Shown here piece by piece: positions 20,766 to 33,007 of a stretch of 64,000 bases of DNA. How positions within the stretch are numbered: position 1 is the stretch's first letter; every line of letters begins with the position of its first letter. Where the stretch lies: NCBI RefSeq assembly GCF_024139115.2, contig NC_085140.1, forward strand, positions 314,157,259 to 314,221,258, read 5' to 3'. The notes below the pieces were generated by a model, which was not told the DNA's origin, ran no database searches, and was given only the letters and a program-made list of their open reading frames with translations. Position numbers and translations under genes: made by a program. The DNA comes from Armigeres subalbatus (taxonomy: Eukaryota > Arthropoda > Insecta > Diptera > Culicidae).

Positions 20766-23700
20766 GGTAATTCTTCCGAATTGTTTGTGCAATTTGTAGA
20801 TTCAAATGAAATAAATTTATAAACGATTGACGAGTTGTGAAATTCATCTGAGTGAACGTCGATTGATCGCACGGTCGTAGAATGGATAGTTTCTTCCTAG
20901 TTTGTGATGCAATTTTCAAAATAGAATCAAATAAATTTAATAACTAATTGATAATGACGGATTGCGAACTACCTTTGACTGAACATTGTGTGACTGCTCG
21001 GCCGTAAAATGGATAGTTTCCAATCTCATGGAAAGCAAACCTTTCCACTCGATTAGTCGCAACGTAATCCTTCCATCAATCAGTCATGCCTTCAACCGTC
21101 TGACGACGCCCATCAAAATGGATGCTGCTGCAGGCTGCTGACTTTCAGTTCTTTCACCTGTCAGAGCCAACAGCGCGTTGCTACACCCGCTTCCCAAAAG
21201 CTTGCACGCACATTCCCAATCTCATCATCACTGGTCAATTTACCCTCGGGGAGTTTCCACTCTTCCCCGCCGTCCCAAACCCACTCGTCATCGTTAACCA
21301 TTCGCAACCCGTCATCATCGTGATATGATTATTTACGAATGTTTAAGTCAAATATTATCATAAGAAGCTTTATTATGTTAATATCGCTCTTTCTATCTAT
21401 CTTGCTGTGTCTGCTCCTTCTTTCGGTCTTCGTACTCCTTGATTTCCCATTATTGCTGCGGTTTCGCGCTCATTACACTTGACTGCGCGGCGGCATTCGC
21501 TTCTGTTGGCATTCACCCTCCCCCGAAAATATGACCGACCGACAAGCTTTTGTTTCTCAGCAAACCACCACCGCCGCCGCCGCCGTCCAGCAACCACCGG
21601 TTCAAGGAATAATGGAAGAAGCGAAGGAAAAAGTGCTTTAATCTTGCATCTCCGATGTTCCGAATTTAAATAAATTCATCCAAGCCAAGCGGGTGGATCG
21701 GGGTGGTTCAAAGGCTTTCGTTCGACCAGGCGGCATCGTCGTCGTAGCGCGATGTTGACTTCGTGGTGTTGCTGTTGCTGTTGTTGTTTGCATGATTGGG
21801 CTCGAAACAGGTACGATGCTGGGGTTGAAGTTGAGAGCTGATATAAATTGGGAGTTGTCCAACTTCATCATGGCATCGATATGGACATCGTCAGAGTCAT
21901 ATCGATTAGAACAGTGATAACAAATATTCTAATGCAGAGCAGTTCGCTGAAGTCGATTGAAAAAAATATTCGTCTCTATTCAGAATAAATTGTTATGTTT
22001 CACAAACTTATTTCATCTGACAGAGCTTGACAAGATACTAATTTTTCCAACAAGCACATAAACTTGCACCAGCCAGTTCATCAACCCAGTCGATTGATGA
22101 AAGATACCACAGGAAAAATTACAATGCGTCGCGACGTCCATGATTTATGTATCGTCGCATCATAATGAACCACTACTGCTGCTAAACTGAAGGACGAGAT
22201 CCGCAACTAACGCGCAAAAAAAATAAAATAAAAAGACCAGCAGCATCGGACGACCATGAATCATATGCAACCGGGTTACTACTCGATACGACGGCAAACA
22301 CTGGTAGCGCTTCATCGCCACCCAAACCACTCACTAACTGCAACCGAAGCGACACAGCATAGAACAGAGCGTAACACCCAGCGTCAGTGTGCTCAGTGCC
22401 AGTGGTTGGGGATGATGAAGTTACGGTGAGAAAAACCTGCAGCATCATCATGCGACCACCATCGTCCGCCGTCGTCGGTGGCAGTTGTTCCAAACTCCAA
22501 TGCTCCACCAACTCTAGTGTCTCGATAGGTCTAGATTGGAAATCATAATTAGCTACCACTTTTCACACAGCACACCAGCAGGCAGTCGCCGGTAATCGCT
22601 TTCGTCTACCTTAGATCCTAGCCAGATGAGGGCGCGGCGATCCGGCGATGGTGATGACGATAGTGTGGCATACTCCGGTGTGCAATCCTGCTATTTGTCT
22701 TACCAAGAGCCTCTCTTGCGCAAAAAGCAGCAGCGGCCGCAGCTATATTGATACCGATATCGATGCAGTTCCTGCGCTAACAGTCGCTGGAAGTCTATCA
22801 TTATGCTGCACATCGTTTCGTCATTATTCATTCAAGATTCCCGCGTCCGATGATGAGCGCGCGGCGGCTCAGGTACGGGGGGACGGTTGGACGGACGGTG
22901 GTCAGAATGAAAACCGGAGTCAATTCCCATCATCATCTGCGCCGTCGACGTCGTGAACGGAAGCAGCCGGGAGCGTTCGCATCCATCACCATCACCATTC
23001 GGGCAGGCGCATCCCGGGACCCAAGATGATAACCTGATGAATGACGGCCGAATACACGCACAATTCGTCCCCATCGCATGTGGTCAGAGAAGTCAAGAAC
23101 CAAGGATTCTCGGATGCGTCGGCGAATCGGGCGGCGGGGGAGAGCACGAGAGCCGTGCTGCCATGTTTATAAATGTGTTATTATAGCTTGACCGGACTGC
23201 AACGGCAGAACAGACTTCTGTGCCGAAGGGGGGAATAACAACCGGGCATCGTAAAAGTCAAACACATGCGTGGACGGATGCAAGTAATTATCATCTGCCC
23301 GGTCGGACCGGATTGTTTGTGGAAACAACGAGATTTCGGCTGACATCTTCTAGTAGGAGGTTGTTAGAATACGTAAATACACCGAGCCGGTTCGGAAGGA
23401 CTGCGTTGGACGAGCTCTCGGGCCTTCGATCCATGAGAAACCAAACCACCAGATCTTATTATCTTGCTACGCTCTCTGCGCTCCTTTCATTCGTTCGCAG
23501 CCAGAAAACACCCCCAGGCCATCATCTTCATCAGCAGGCAGCGAACGGCAGCCATCCAACATCTGCAGAAGCATTTTATGAAAAAATATCTTTATAGTTA
23601 ATAACATTCTCAAAGACCGCAGACCGAAGTGAGGGGGAGCCTCCCACTTCCATCATTCCATCTCGCTCGCAGGAGCCCACCCGAAGTGACTGTGCGCGAC

Positions 23701-24700
23701 GAGGGAGGGCACTCGCAAAAAAATCGAAAATTGCTTGGACCAAGGAGGAGGGCTGACTCCTTCGGTGGAGCATCAAGCACCAGACAAAAAGTGGGCAGAT
23801 AACAACCCAAGAGAACCGCACTCTTGAGAGTCGGCCACCGAAAAAAAATACCATCGCTTCGACAGCGACCGACAACAACGGCAGAAGTGAACCAGCCAAA
23901 GGCCTTGGTGGGAACGTGCGAGGTGAGTGGGCGAGAAATCAGCTCCTTTTTATCTGTACACGTCGTAGTCGTCGTCGTCGTCGCAGCAGTGCATGTAAAT
24001 TGCATACAGGAGGAGGCGGAGATCCTTCGGCTGGATGAATGGATCAATGATTGTAGAATGCGAATGGTGCGGGTACCTTCGCCGGTTGGAAGGAAGGGAT
24101 GAAGAATTAACTTATGCTGTTTCGGTTTTTTGTTCTCCTGCCCATACTCGGTATGTAAGTAAGTATTCGCCTCCCAGATAATGGAACCTTGTACACTGAT
24201 AGTGGGGGTATTGAGCCATCGCGATCCGTCAAGCATGCCGGAGACCTGCGAAATGCGCGATTTTGTAAAGAAGCATATTCGGTTTTTCTTGTGAATAAAT
24301 GTTATGCATTTTTCTAAAAATAGTTTCACGTTGGTAAGGACCTGCACATTTCCAATAATGGCTGCGACAATATTTTTCAATAATGAGGTTTCCAAGCATG
24401 GTTTGAACAAGTTTAACAGAAGATAAAATTGATAATCAGCTTTCTATTAAAGCAATGCATTGCCAGAGAGATCAATGTATCAAATGGAAGTCATTCCAGT
24501 CAATAATAGAGATGTAAAAATAATAATTCTGTCAGAATTCTATCCTCAAAAATCGCGGTTTGTCAAATCTGATCCGTTTTTAATTCGTGACGGCAAAAGA
24601 TTCATTGAAAGAGCTGTAATATCATAACTTGTTTTGGCTCTGATAATGTGTGTTGAAGTTATGACTTTCAGTCTGTCCGTATGAAACACGGGGTGTTGTG
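20766..24700. other. Mostly non-repetitive, GC-moderate DNA without a recognisable gene
   Basis: Short open frames overlap on both strands (for example minus 22182-22559, plus 23220-23597, minus 23610-24410), many driven by (GTC)n or (CCG)n-like stretches. The 266-codon minus frame at 23610-24410 shows poly-Thr and no domain I recognise, so I do not call it. Two related ~80-bp stretches, at about 20820-20905 and 20930-21015, both contain an ACGRRTTGYGAA..GAAYRT..AAATGGATAGTTTC-like order and may be an old duplication. Candidate intronic or regulatory DNA. Confidence 0.4.
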
Positions 24701-24704
24701 TTTT

Positions 24705-25372
24705 CATACGATGTTTTAGACACATCGTTTGACCGAACGCCATTTAGCCAAATGCCGTTTGGCGGACCGGGTCGGTTTGACCGGTTTGGCCGAATAGTTA
24801 GAAAAAAAAATAAGATTGCGAGTAGTGAAAAATGAGTAATGAGAGTGAGTAGTGAGAATCACATAAAGAGCACATCGAGAAGTGAAGAATGAGACAATAT
24901 TAACATCTCATAAGAAGTAGGAAGCGAAGTGAAATAAGAAATAAAAGTGAGAAGTGAAATGTGAGAAATGACTAGAGAGAAATGGTAAGTGAAAAGCGAG
25001 AAGTGAGAAGAAATGAAAAGAGTGAAATGCGAAGAGAGAAGTTAGAAATGATTAGTGAGAAGTAAGAAATGAGAAGGGAGGATTGCGAAGTGCGAAGTGA
25101 GAAGTGAAAAGTGAATAGTAAGAAGTAAGCAAGTGAGAAGTGACAAAGAAAAAGTGTGAAGTGAAAAAAAGTAGTGAGAAGCTAGAAGTGTGAAGTGAGT
25201 AGTAAGTAATGAAAAGTGAGAAGGGACAAGTGAACAGTGCGAAGCGAGAAGTGAATGGTGAGAAATGAAAAGTGAGAAATGAAAAGTAAGAAAATAAAAG
25301 CAAGAAAAGAGAAGTGAAAACTGGGAAGAAGGAAGTGCGAAGTGAGAAGTGACAAGTGAGATGTGAGCTTGT
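24705..25372 (+). repeat. GGCCGAA + GAGAAGTGAG composite repeat (copy 2, one arm)
   Basis: About 90 bp of TTTGGCCGAA-like repeats (24720-24800, including CATTTAGCCAAATGCCGTTTGG) lead into about 550 bp of purine-rich AGTGAGAAGTGAGAAATG-type low-complexity sequence. No matching inverted arm is seen immediately to the right, so this looks like half of a foldback element. The 122- and 83-codon minus-strand frames inside it are poly-Ser/Phe/Leu/His artefacts of the repeat. Confidence 0.7.
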
Positions 25373-26154
25373 TTTTTAATACTGGATTTTTTTTCGAATT
25401 TTATCGACATTAGTCGAAGGTCCTATCACTATCGAGTAAGGGAGAGTTCACTGTACTATTGTTCCGAGAAATTCTTTTGAATTACTCGGAGATTTGTGTC
25501 CAAAACAAGTGATGAACTTTGTTAAAAACTTAAAAATCACTCTAACAAAGTTAAAAAAAAATTGTGTCCAAAAGACTCTTTGAGAAATTCAATGTAATTT
25601 CGGGAACGTATGCGTTTGTTTTGTTCTATTTTCTTGATGGAGTTTTTGTGCATTCCGTGCATTTCTGTAGCTCTGAGTGAAATTTTTGTGAAAGTAATGT
25701 TTTTGAAAAAGTAAAGTTAAAAATATGTATTTCTAGGTAAAAAAGATTTGTCTAAAATTTTGCAGCTGTTTTTTTTTAATTTGATGAAAAAGATGATTTC
25801 AATTTCTGGAATAAAAGAATCATCTGAATTCCGCATTAAAATTTGTCAGTAGAATTCGTCTGGTTTTCTAAAATGAACTCATTGGAACTTTTGAATTCCT
25901 TGAACTTTTGAAAGTAATTCGTATGCTTTTCTTTAAAGAATTTGAATTAATTCTTAAAAAGTAATCATTTGAACTTCTTCATGGCATTCATTTGATTTAA
26001 CAAATAGGATATGTCCAAGTATCAGCTAATATTTTGTGTCGATTTCATGTCAATTTCATTCCTAAAAGGATTTTGAAGACAGGCCTGAACTTCTAGAAGA
26101 AAAAACATCTGAATACTAAAAAAACATGCGATGTCCTAAACTTAAAACAAAATC
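25373..26154. other. AT-rich spacer
   Basis: AT-rich, with recurrent GAATT/AATTC-containing segments (about 25470-25990, for example TGAACTTTTGAAAG), which may be a very decayed repeat. No gene is visible. Confidence 0.35.
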
Positions 26155-28168
26155 GAGGTAGGGCCGTTTCGCCATTTGCCAATAGCATCTTTGAGAAATA
26201 TGTTAGGCCGAAACTCTTCTGTTCGGAAGACATTTGGTCGAAAGCGGCTGAACATTTTGTTCGGCCGATAGGTTCGTTTGACCGAAAAAGTCATTTGGCC
26301 AAACAGGTCATACGGCTAAAATGCTACTTGCCGGAAATGGTCATCCGGCAGAATGGGCATTCGGCCGACAATGTCATTTGGGTGAACAGGTCAAATGGCC
26401 GAGAATTTTATTTATTGGAACTAATACGACCGTAAATGTCGTTTGCCCTGCAAGACGTCATTTGGCCGAACAATAACCACATTTTTGCATATTCAAATAA
26501 ATAATTGTGACCGTGAAAAAAATTCGATCAAACATGTTGTTTCACAGAATATGCCATTTTAGATTTCGCCGAACATGTTGTTTGGTCGAAAAAACTATCT
26601 AGTCGATTCGATCATATAAAAACAAACACAATACAAAACAAATGATGCAAAAATCATAGAAATTAGATCTTAACTGAAAGTGTTGTATGCATTGTACAGA
26701 TGGCTTTAAAATATGTTTTTATATCCTCGTGTTGCGATTTCAATGTGCTGAAAATAATGACACACATTTTGTACATTTCATTTTTGGCTTAATCTAATTT
26801 CTTAATTATTACTTTTTGACTTTTTGCTTTTCAATCCTCTCTTCTTACTTCTTACTTTCATTTCTTTTTATCATTTCTCATTATCACTTCTCATGTCTTA
26901 TAGTGAGAAAGTGAGAAATAAATTGAGATGTCTCACATATCACCTCGTACTGTTCACAGAGAGAATGACAAATGAAAATTCTCACACCTCTTACTTCCCA
27001 TGCTTCATATGTAACTTCTCATTATTCATTGCGTGAGAAATGAAAAGCACTGAGTCTCACTTCGCACTCCTAATGTCTTATTCGACACTTCTCATCATTT
27101 ACTTTACACTTTTCACTGTGAGGAGATGAAATGAGAAGTGAGAAATGAGGCGTCATACTTACACACCTTATTTCTCACTTATTATTCTAACTTCTCACTG
27201 TGAAAAGTGTTAATAAGTTAATAAGAAGTGAGAAATGAGATGTCTCACTTTTAATTGCTCACTTCTAAGTACTGATTTCGCACTTCTCATTCCTTGCATC
27301 TTACTTTTCACAGTGAAAATGAGAAGTAAGACGTGTGAAATGGGAAGTGAGAAATGAGAATGAAAAAGTTAGAAGTGAGACGTAAAACCCATGTCACTTC
27401 GCTTTATGAGACATAAGAAGTGACAAATGAGAAATGAGTAGTGAGAGTTCACAATTCTCATATTGACTTCTTATTTCTCATTTTTACTTTAGAATGTGAG
27501 AAGTAAGCGAGAACAAGCGAGAAAAGAGACGTCTCACTTATTACTTCTCATTTCTCCCAGTGAAAAGTGATAAATTAGAATTGAGAAATACGATATAAGA
27601 AGCAGAAAGAAATGAGAAGTGAAAAGTTTAAAATGAGAAATAAGAAGTGAGAAGAAAGGATGGAGAAGTCAGAAGTGAAAAGGGAAAGTGTTCAAAGTGA
27701 GTAATAAGAAGAGATGTTGTCAAAGAAAAATAAGTCAAATTTTTATCATCATATTTTATACACTAGAATACACCAGCTAATCGGCTAAATGATATTTTCG
27801 ATCGAACATACGTTCGGCTTCATCTGAAATGGCAAATCCTGTCAAACGACCTGTCTGGTCAAATGTTTTTCATTGTGCTTTCATTTATTTGGCCTGTTCA
27901 GGCAAACGACCTGGTATATCAGCCAAAAAACATTTTATATCATATAGCTCATCAATCAAATTACATTTAAATACAAATGACCTATCTGACGACTTTTTCG
28001 ACCAAACGACCTTTTTGGCCAGACGACCAGTTTCGGACGAATGACCAAATGATATTTGTAGCCAAGTAACCCTTTCGGCCAGAAAATCACACTGACTTGT
28101 TCGGGTGACAGCTTCTTTGTCCAAATCTGTTATTTGGCCCACCGAAATATTCGGGCAACTAGTTTTCG
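26155..28168. mobile_element. Foldback-like GGCCGAA element with inverted arms (copy 3)
   Basis: The left arm (about 26160-26600) carries many TTTGGCCGAA variants in one orientation (GTCATTTGGCCGAACAATAA). The right arm (about 27780-28165) carries them inverted (GACCTTTTTGGCCAGACGACC). Between them, 26820-27720 is an alternating series of AGAAGTGAGAAATGAG and CTCATTTCTCACTTCT tracts, a chain of dyads linked by CACTGTGAAAAGTG-type junctions. Drosophila FB elements likewise have long inverted arms built of short tandem repeats. No transposase is visible. The 108-codon minus frame at 27885-28211 is repeat-derived. Confidence 0.6.
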
Positions 28169-28174
28169 GTTTAA

Positions 28175-28419
28175 GGTGAGTTACGGCGGCGTCCAAAAAT
28201 GGCAGGCACAATGGCCGTGCTATCCCTCACCTCGCGTTTTTGCTCGCACAAATGTAAATATTTAGGCGGTTAGCACATCTGTGAACCATTTTTTCGTGTA
28301 TGCTGCAAGTGAGCAAAGGTGAAAAACTACTTTCCGCTTTTGCCTGTCGTTTACTTTTCGAGTTATGTGCCCTTTAAAGCGCTATGTCGATTTTTAATTG
28401 GACTTTAACGCGATTCACC
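28175..28419. mobile_element. 245-bp element flanked by TTAA
   Basis: TTAA lies at 28171-28174 and 28420-28423. The ends are inverted: GGTGAGTTACGGCG on the left and CGCGATTCACC on the right. TTAA duplication is characteristic of piggyBac-class transposons, so this is a probable piggyBac-type MITE. No ORF. Confidence 0.65.
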
Positions 28420-28429
28420 TTAACATTCA

Positions 28430-28787
28430 ATTTAGTCAAATGGAATTCATCTTCATGCCTTTCAGTCAAGCGGCAATCGGCTACATGGCTTCTCCCTGGA
28501 CAGTTCTAAATAAAAAAAATAGTTGATAAGAATAATTTTTTAATCTTAAAACAAAATAACAATCATTGAAACACGAACTGTAAAAGCAGATGCTATAATA
28601 AGGAAAAACAAAAATATCATTTAGGATGTTCCAAAACCTGAATTTATTTTGCGTGGAGTCCTCTTCAAACAATATTTAGATCGGCGCATGGGTCTAATGT
28701 TAGTTATAAAATGATGTTGGGTGCCAAATTCAGGTTCTTCGCTGAATTCATTACCAGCCGCTCACCCCGAATGTTGTACATTTCCAA
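28430..28787. other. AT-rich spacer
   Basis: The first 60 bp still resemble the GGCCAAA-type repeats (TCAGTCAAGCGGCAATCGG). The rest is AT-rich with no gene; a 63-codon minus frame at 28481-28672 has no recognisable family. Confidence 0.35.
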
Positions 28788-28945
28788 GGGGCCGTACACA
28801 TATTACGTAAGCACTTATGGGGCGAGGGGCATTTTCTTACACACCATATAAATAAAAAATCTTTTGTATGAAAAAAATCTTACATGGGGAGAGGGGGTGT
28901 CGAAAAACCCAGAAAAAATGCTTACGTAATATGTGTACGACCCCC
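28788..28945. mobile_element. 158-bp MITE with inverted ends
   Basis: The left end GGGGCCGTACACATATTACG continues TAAGCA. The right end TGCTTACGTAATATG continues TGTACGACCCC. The ends are near-perfect inverted repeats of about 26 bp, and inner sequence also pairs (CTTACACACC / TCTTACATGG region). A related half copy appears at about 39170-39245 (CCTCCCATGTAAGATTC). Confidence 0.75.
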
Positions 28946-30498
28946 AACGTAACTCAAACTGCTATACACGGTGTGAAACGAGTCGGAAATGAAGAATTGT
29001 GAGTACAGTGAGAAGCACAGTTCAAATGGCGATGTCAATGAATCTTCTGTGCAACAACGAAGGCCCGCGAATACCACGTCAGTTCAATTGCGCGGGATCC
29101 AACCCGCAACCACGATGAGAAAAACCAAAACATTTAGCCAACAGCATCAAACCGTGACAAAGAAAACCGAGTTCTTCGGAATTCAGAATTCCTTTCTTCC
29201 TTTCCTGAAATACAACGGCGCAGCCCAACTTTTTTTTGCCGTTTTTCCCATTTGGATGCTGATGGTGCGTCGAGAAACGCACGCAAAAAGTGAAAGAGGA
29301 ACTTCAGCATTGCTCGGCTCTGCTGGCGCGACTCCCGCTGAGGAATTTCACTCTGGAAAAACTGTCGTCAGGCGCGACGGCGATTCTCGCGAGAGCTGCT
29401 CAAAAACCTGGTCCTGCAAGACAACAACACATCGCCGTCGGAACAAAGAACCCCGTGTTGCCGAAGGTTCAAACTCCCGCAATTTTTAGGAGATTGAACC
29501 GTGATTCACACATGTCTTCAGCACTTGTCCCCGCTCGGAAGCGACATTTGGACATTAATCTAAGTCTGCACATCTGATCTCGTCAGGCAGTACATGATGT
29601 GTTCGTGTAGCCGCGTTGCGCCCCCTCTCGTCTGCCGGTGGTAGATGGAATCTACTTTTGCAACATGTCTTCTCGCCAGGTCCCACCGACGACGGCAACG
29701 ATGACGACGACGACGACGACGTAAATTGAATCTAGCATATATACTAATTGCACTTGCCACATTAATAATCTCATCTCGTCATTAATTAATTCCGAAAGCA
29801 GAACCAACCCAACCATTCCACGCGCGCGCGGGGAGCCAACCGCCGCCAGAAGGTAACTTGTCCGTGGATACAGGAGCTGCAGCAGCAGCGTGGATCCTTC
29901 TGCTCCTTCTGCGGGGCACGCTGCGCTGCTGGTCGGTTCGGCCCGTACCGAGAGAGCCCCCGCCTAATCTAAATTGCCATCAATTGTCAAGATGTTTTAA
30001 CGCTCGGGCAAATTCTATTATTAACGGATTAATTCCGTCGCAATCCGTAGCAGTCGCGTGCTCGGGGGGCTCGCGGGATGGGAGTTCTGGTCCCCATCGG
30101 AATGGGGCGCCCCGAGTTACGGTCGGTGGGGGCGAGTCGAGTATATAGGAGTAGTGCGTGATGTGGCTCTCCTAACTAAGCGCTGATGTTCGATAATACT
30201 TTGTTGCGGCCGGTCGTCGTCTGACACGCTGACGTTGGCGTTGGCTGGTGAGCGTTTCGGTTATCAGATTTAATTACCGGATTGTAGGAGCGGACCGTAA
30301 CGACCTTTTGTGATAGAAACTTAAAATGTGTTGCGCAAGGGGAAAGGGGATGGGTGCGGCAGAAAAAGTGTGGCATGAGTGCGTTGATTTTGTTTTGAAT
30401 GAGGTGCACCACCAGAGACGTTTTAAGATGATTGAAATCGTAGTCAGAGGTTTAAAATGTTAATACTTAGTTCTTTTAACAGTTGTTCTTGTTTGTCA
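28946..30498. other. Mostly non-repetitive DNA, no recognisable gene
   Basis: A plus-strand frame of 166 codons (28989-29489), starting MKNCEYSEKHSSNG, is the best candidate here. It is Ser/Thr/Arg-rich with no domain I recognise and overlaps other open frames, so I leave it as unlikely coding. (GAC)n microsatellites lie near 29700-29722, CGCGCGCG at 29821-29829 and a GC-rich patch at 29860-30150. Confidence 0.35.
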
Positions 30499-30618
30499 TA
30501 TTTTTTTTAGTCTATGTTGTTATAGATTAAACAATACCTCGCAACGATAAACGACATGTAATATTTTTTTTAGTCAATGTTGTTATAGATTAAACAATAC
30601 CTCGCAACGATAAACGAC
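30499..30618. repeat. Two-copy tandem duplication, 62-bp period
   Basis: 30499-30560 and 30561-30618 are nearly identical. Both contain TTTTTTTAGTC then ATGTTGTTATAGATTAAAC then AATACCTCGCAACGATAAAC. One or two substitutions separate the copies, so the duplication is recent. Confidence 0.9.
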
Positions 30619-31062
30619 TACGGAGAAGTACTTTCATAGTTATGATGGTAGCACAAACGAAATCTTTCATAGAAAAAGGTTCCTAGAATAAAAAAAAACA
30701 TCGAGTTGAATCATGCCGTAGTATACAACAATGGATCGTCAGAATAGAATTTCTACGTTTTTGCTTTGTTCGTTGTTTGATTCGCTTGACTTATTTGTTT
30801 ATTCGGATCATTTGATTTGCTTAACCAGTTGGTTCGTTCAGAGCGTTTGGGACTTGCTTGGTCAGTCAAAATAGAATAGAATTGAAATTTGTTTTTTTGA
30901 TTGTTTTCTCATGTCTTTGAGTTAAACTATGATCACTTCATTTAGTAGCTTTATTGGCAAACTCGTTGTTCTGCTCGTTCGTTTGGTAGGGCAAGTTGGG
31001 TTTGAGTTCATTTAAGTTTTACGGCTCGTTTTCTTTTTGCTTAAATAGCGTAAGCACGTTAA

Positions 31063-31244
31063 AGGCTCCCCCAAATCTAAGCGATTTCATCGCCGCGACG
31101 GCGACAACTAGTCGACGCGATTCTATCGTTAGGTCGCTGCAGGCAACGTTCTATTTACACTTCCAAACCAACGGCGACAGAATCGCTGTCGCCAAGCGAT
31201 AGAATCGCGTCACGACTGTCGCGTCGCGTGTGTTTGGGGGAACC
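31063..31244. mobile_element. 182-bp hairpin MITE flanked by TTAA
   Basis: TTAA lies at 31059-31062 and 31245-31248. The ends are inverted: GGCTCCCCCAAA on the left, TTTGGGGGAACC on the right. The interior is GC-rich relative to its surroundings and also pairs with itself (GCGATTCTATCG / CGATAGAATCGC; GACGGCGACA / CGGCGACAG). TTAA duplication suggests piggyBac-type mobilisation. Confidence 0.75.
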
Positions 31245-31248
31245 TTAA

Positions 31249-32100
31249 ACTTGTTAGATGCATTTAATATGTTTATCTTGTTGGACGAGTCAAAACACAC
31301 ATAATTTGTCAAACGTTGAGCGGAATGTATTCACGGGTATATAAAATGAATTCCTTTCCATCTATACAGTAAAAATAACATTAAAATTGTTCGCTATGTA
31401 AATATTCGATCACATATTCTTCTATTAAATAACCTTTGCTATCATCAAACTTATTATTGTGTGGAATCTTGTTTCAAGTTCCCCAGTAAATTCCAACCTG
31501 AATTTTTTTAACAGGGTGCACCAGTCTACACAAGTTTGAGGAGATACATCTAAACAACCACAGTATCTGCCATACCCTAGTAACATTTTGGTTTTATGCT
31601 GGTTTTATAACACTCTTGTAGAGTAAATTATGGTCTTCAAGAGCGTTATAAAACTTAAAATGTTACTTGGGTAATTACATCAAACTATGCTCTGTACGTG
31701 TTTAGTTCTAGTTAGGCTCAGTTTAGTTCTAGCTGATTAAAATAAACTAAAACAATCCAAAATAACTGTAACGTGGTCACTAAATCCATTTATCTATTAT
31801 GTATTTATGTGCCATAAATTAGTTACCTACATACCAAAATCTAAATTCCAAATCTCTGCCGATGTCGAGAATATTCTGAGATTTGCACAGCTGAATGTTC
31901 GTCTTCATGTTTAAATGGGACCTCAGCAACCAAATGCCGAATATCAACTGAACAAAATTCAAACATTATCAACCGGGATCGGCGAATGAAAGTGTTTAAA
32001 TCCGATGCGCACTTATAAGGCATCAACAATTATTGCTAGGTACATAAAGCAGGAATAGATTCTTTCAGTTTTTTTTCTAAAAATAAAACATGTACAAGCA
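31249..32100. other. AT-rich spacer with one small palindrome
   Basis: Mostly AT-rich and without a gene. A 97-bp palindromic element lies at 31575-31671: CCCTAGTAACATTTT on the left, AAAATGTTACTTGGG on the right, with inner GTTTTATAACACTCTTG answered by CAAGAGCGTTATAAAAC. It is a probable small MITE. Confidence 0.5.
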
Positions 32101-32430
32101 CCATTGCAAAATAGCGAAATTTATAAAAACAAAAAAATATGCAAAATCATCCGCACTTGTGCTAATAATTATGCCAAATATCCGATATGTCAAACGGAAT
32201 TTATGCCAAATGACCGCCAAATGGCGTTAGTCCAAATGACTTTATGCCAAATAACATACTCCCGTGAAAAATATAGGAATGAAAAGACATTACGTTGAAG
32301 AAACCGCCAGATTGAAAATGCTCTACATTAGCTAAAAAGGGATTGCATACGAATGAGCATTATGACCGCACATTTCGTAGTTGCTGATTGACTGGAACTT
32401 GCGAAATTTTTCAGAGAACTAAATGAATGT
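32101..32430. repeat. Decayed GGCCAAA-type repeat and AT-rich spacer
   Basis: At 32170-32260, strings such as ATGCCAAATGACCGCCAAATGG and CCAAATGACTTTATGCC resemble the arms of the foldback family elsewhere in the window, in the inverted orientation. The rest is AT-rich with no gene. Confidence 0.4.
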
Positions 32431-32960
32431 GGCTTTGGGTTCTGCGTGCTTTCTAATACGAAAGTGCTTTTTAATATGAAAGTGCTTTCTAATACTAGTC
32501 CAATCTAATAGGAAACATGATCGGTCGCGTACTATTTAATTTGTTCATAGCAGAACGAAATCACTCGAGTCTCAAAAATGTTTCGCGTCCTATTCGAAAC
32601 ACGAACAACCGTGTACTCTTATTTGAAGCACGCCCGATCGCGCACTAATTTATTTACTCAACGGTTGCACAATGCAGAATAATAGACCCGGATTTCACAT
32701 GCGTCACATTTAAAACAAATTCAATCGCGCACTAATTTATTCACTTGCCGACCGTACAAAGCAGAACTAAGATTTCGTGAATGTTTTGCGTCCTGTATGA
32801 ACCACGTCCCAACCCGCACTAATTTATTTGCTCCCCGACTGCAGAAAGAAGAACCAAGATTTCGCAAATGATCTGCGTCTTATTAGAAACACGTCCGATC
32901 TCCATTAATTCGGCAGTCCTTACTTTCTACCGTTAAATATGCAAACGATCCAAAAAAATG
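32431..32960. repeat. ~87-bp direct repeats
   Basis: Units anchored on ACTAATTTATT begin at 32644, 32731 and 32818, a spacing of 87 bp, with a more diverged copy near 32531. Each unit holds a GATCGCGCACTAATTTATT-like start, GCACAATGCAGAA-like centre and GATTTCGTGAATG-like end. A further unit in the same orientation lies at 36588-36660. The opposite orientation of GCGCACTAAT (ATTAGTGCGC) dominates at 37.0-37.6 kb. Confidence 0.7.
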
Positions 32961-33007
32961 AAAAACGATCCTTAAAAAACATATGAATGTTCCAAAAAAC
33001 GCAATCT

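Noticed and set aside
23610..24410. 266-codon minus-strand frame
   Set aside because: It contains a poly-Thr run from a (GTC)n microsatellite and no domain I recognise; overlapping frames are open on the other strand.
28989..29489. 166-codon plus-strand frame
   Set aside because: Composition is biased, no known family, no splice or promoter evidence; kept only as a remark in the regional feature.
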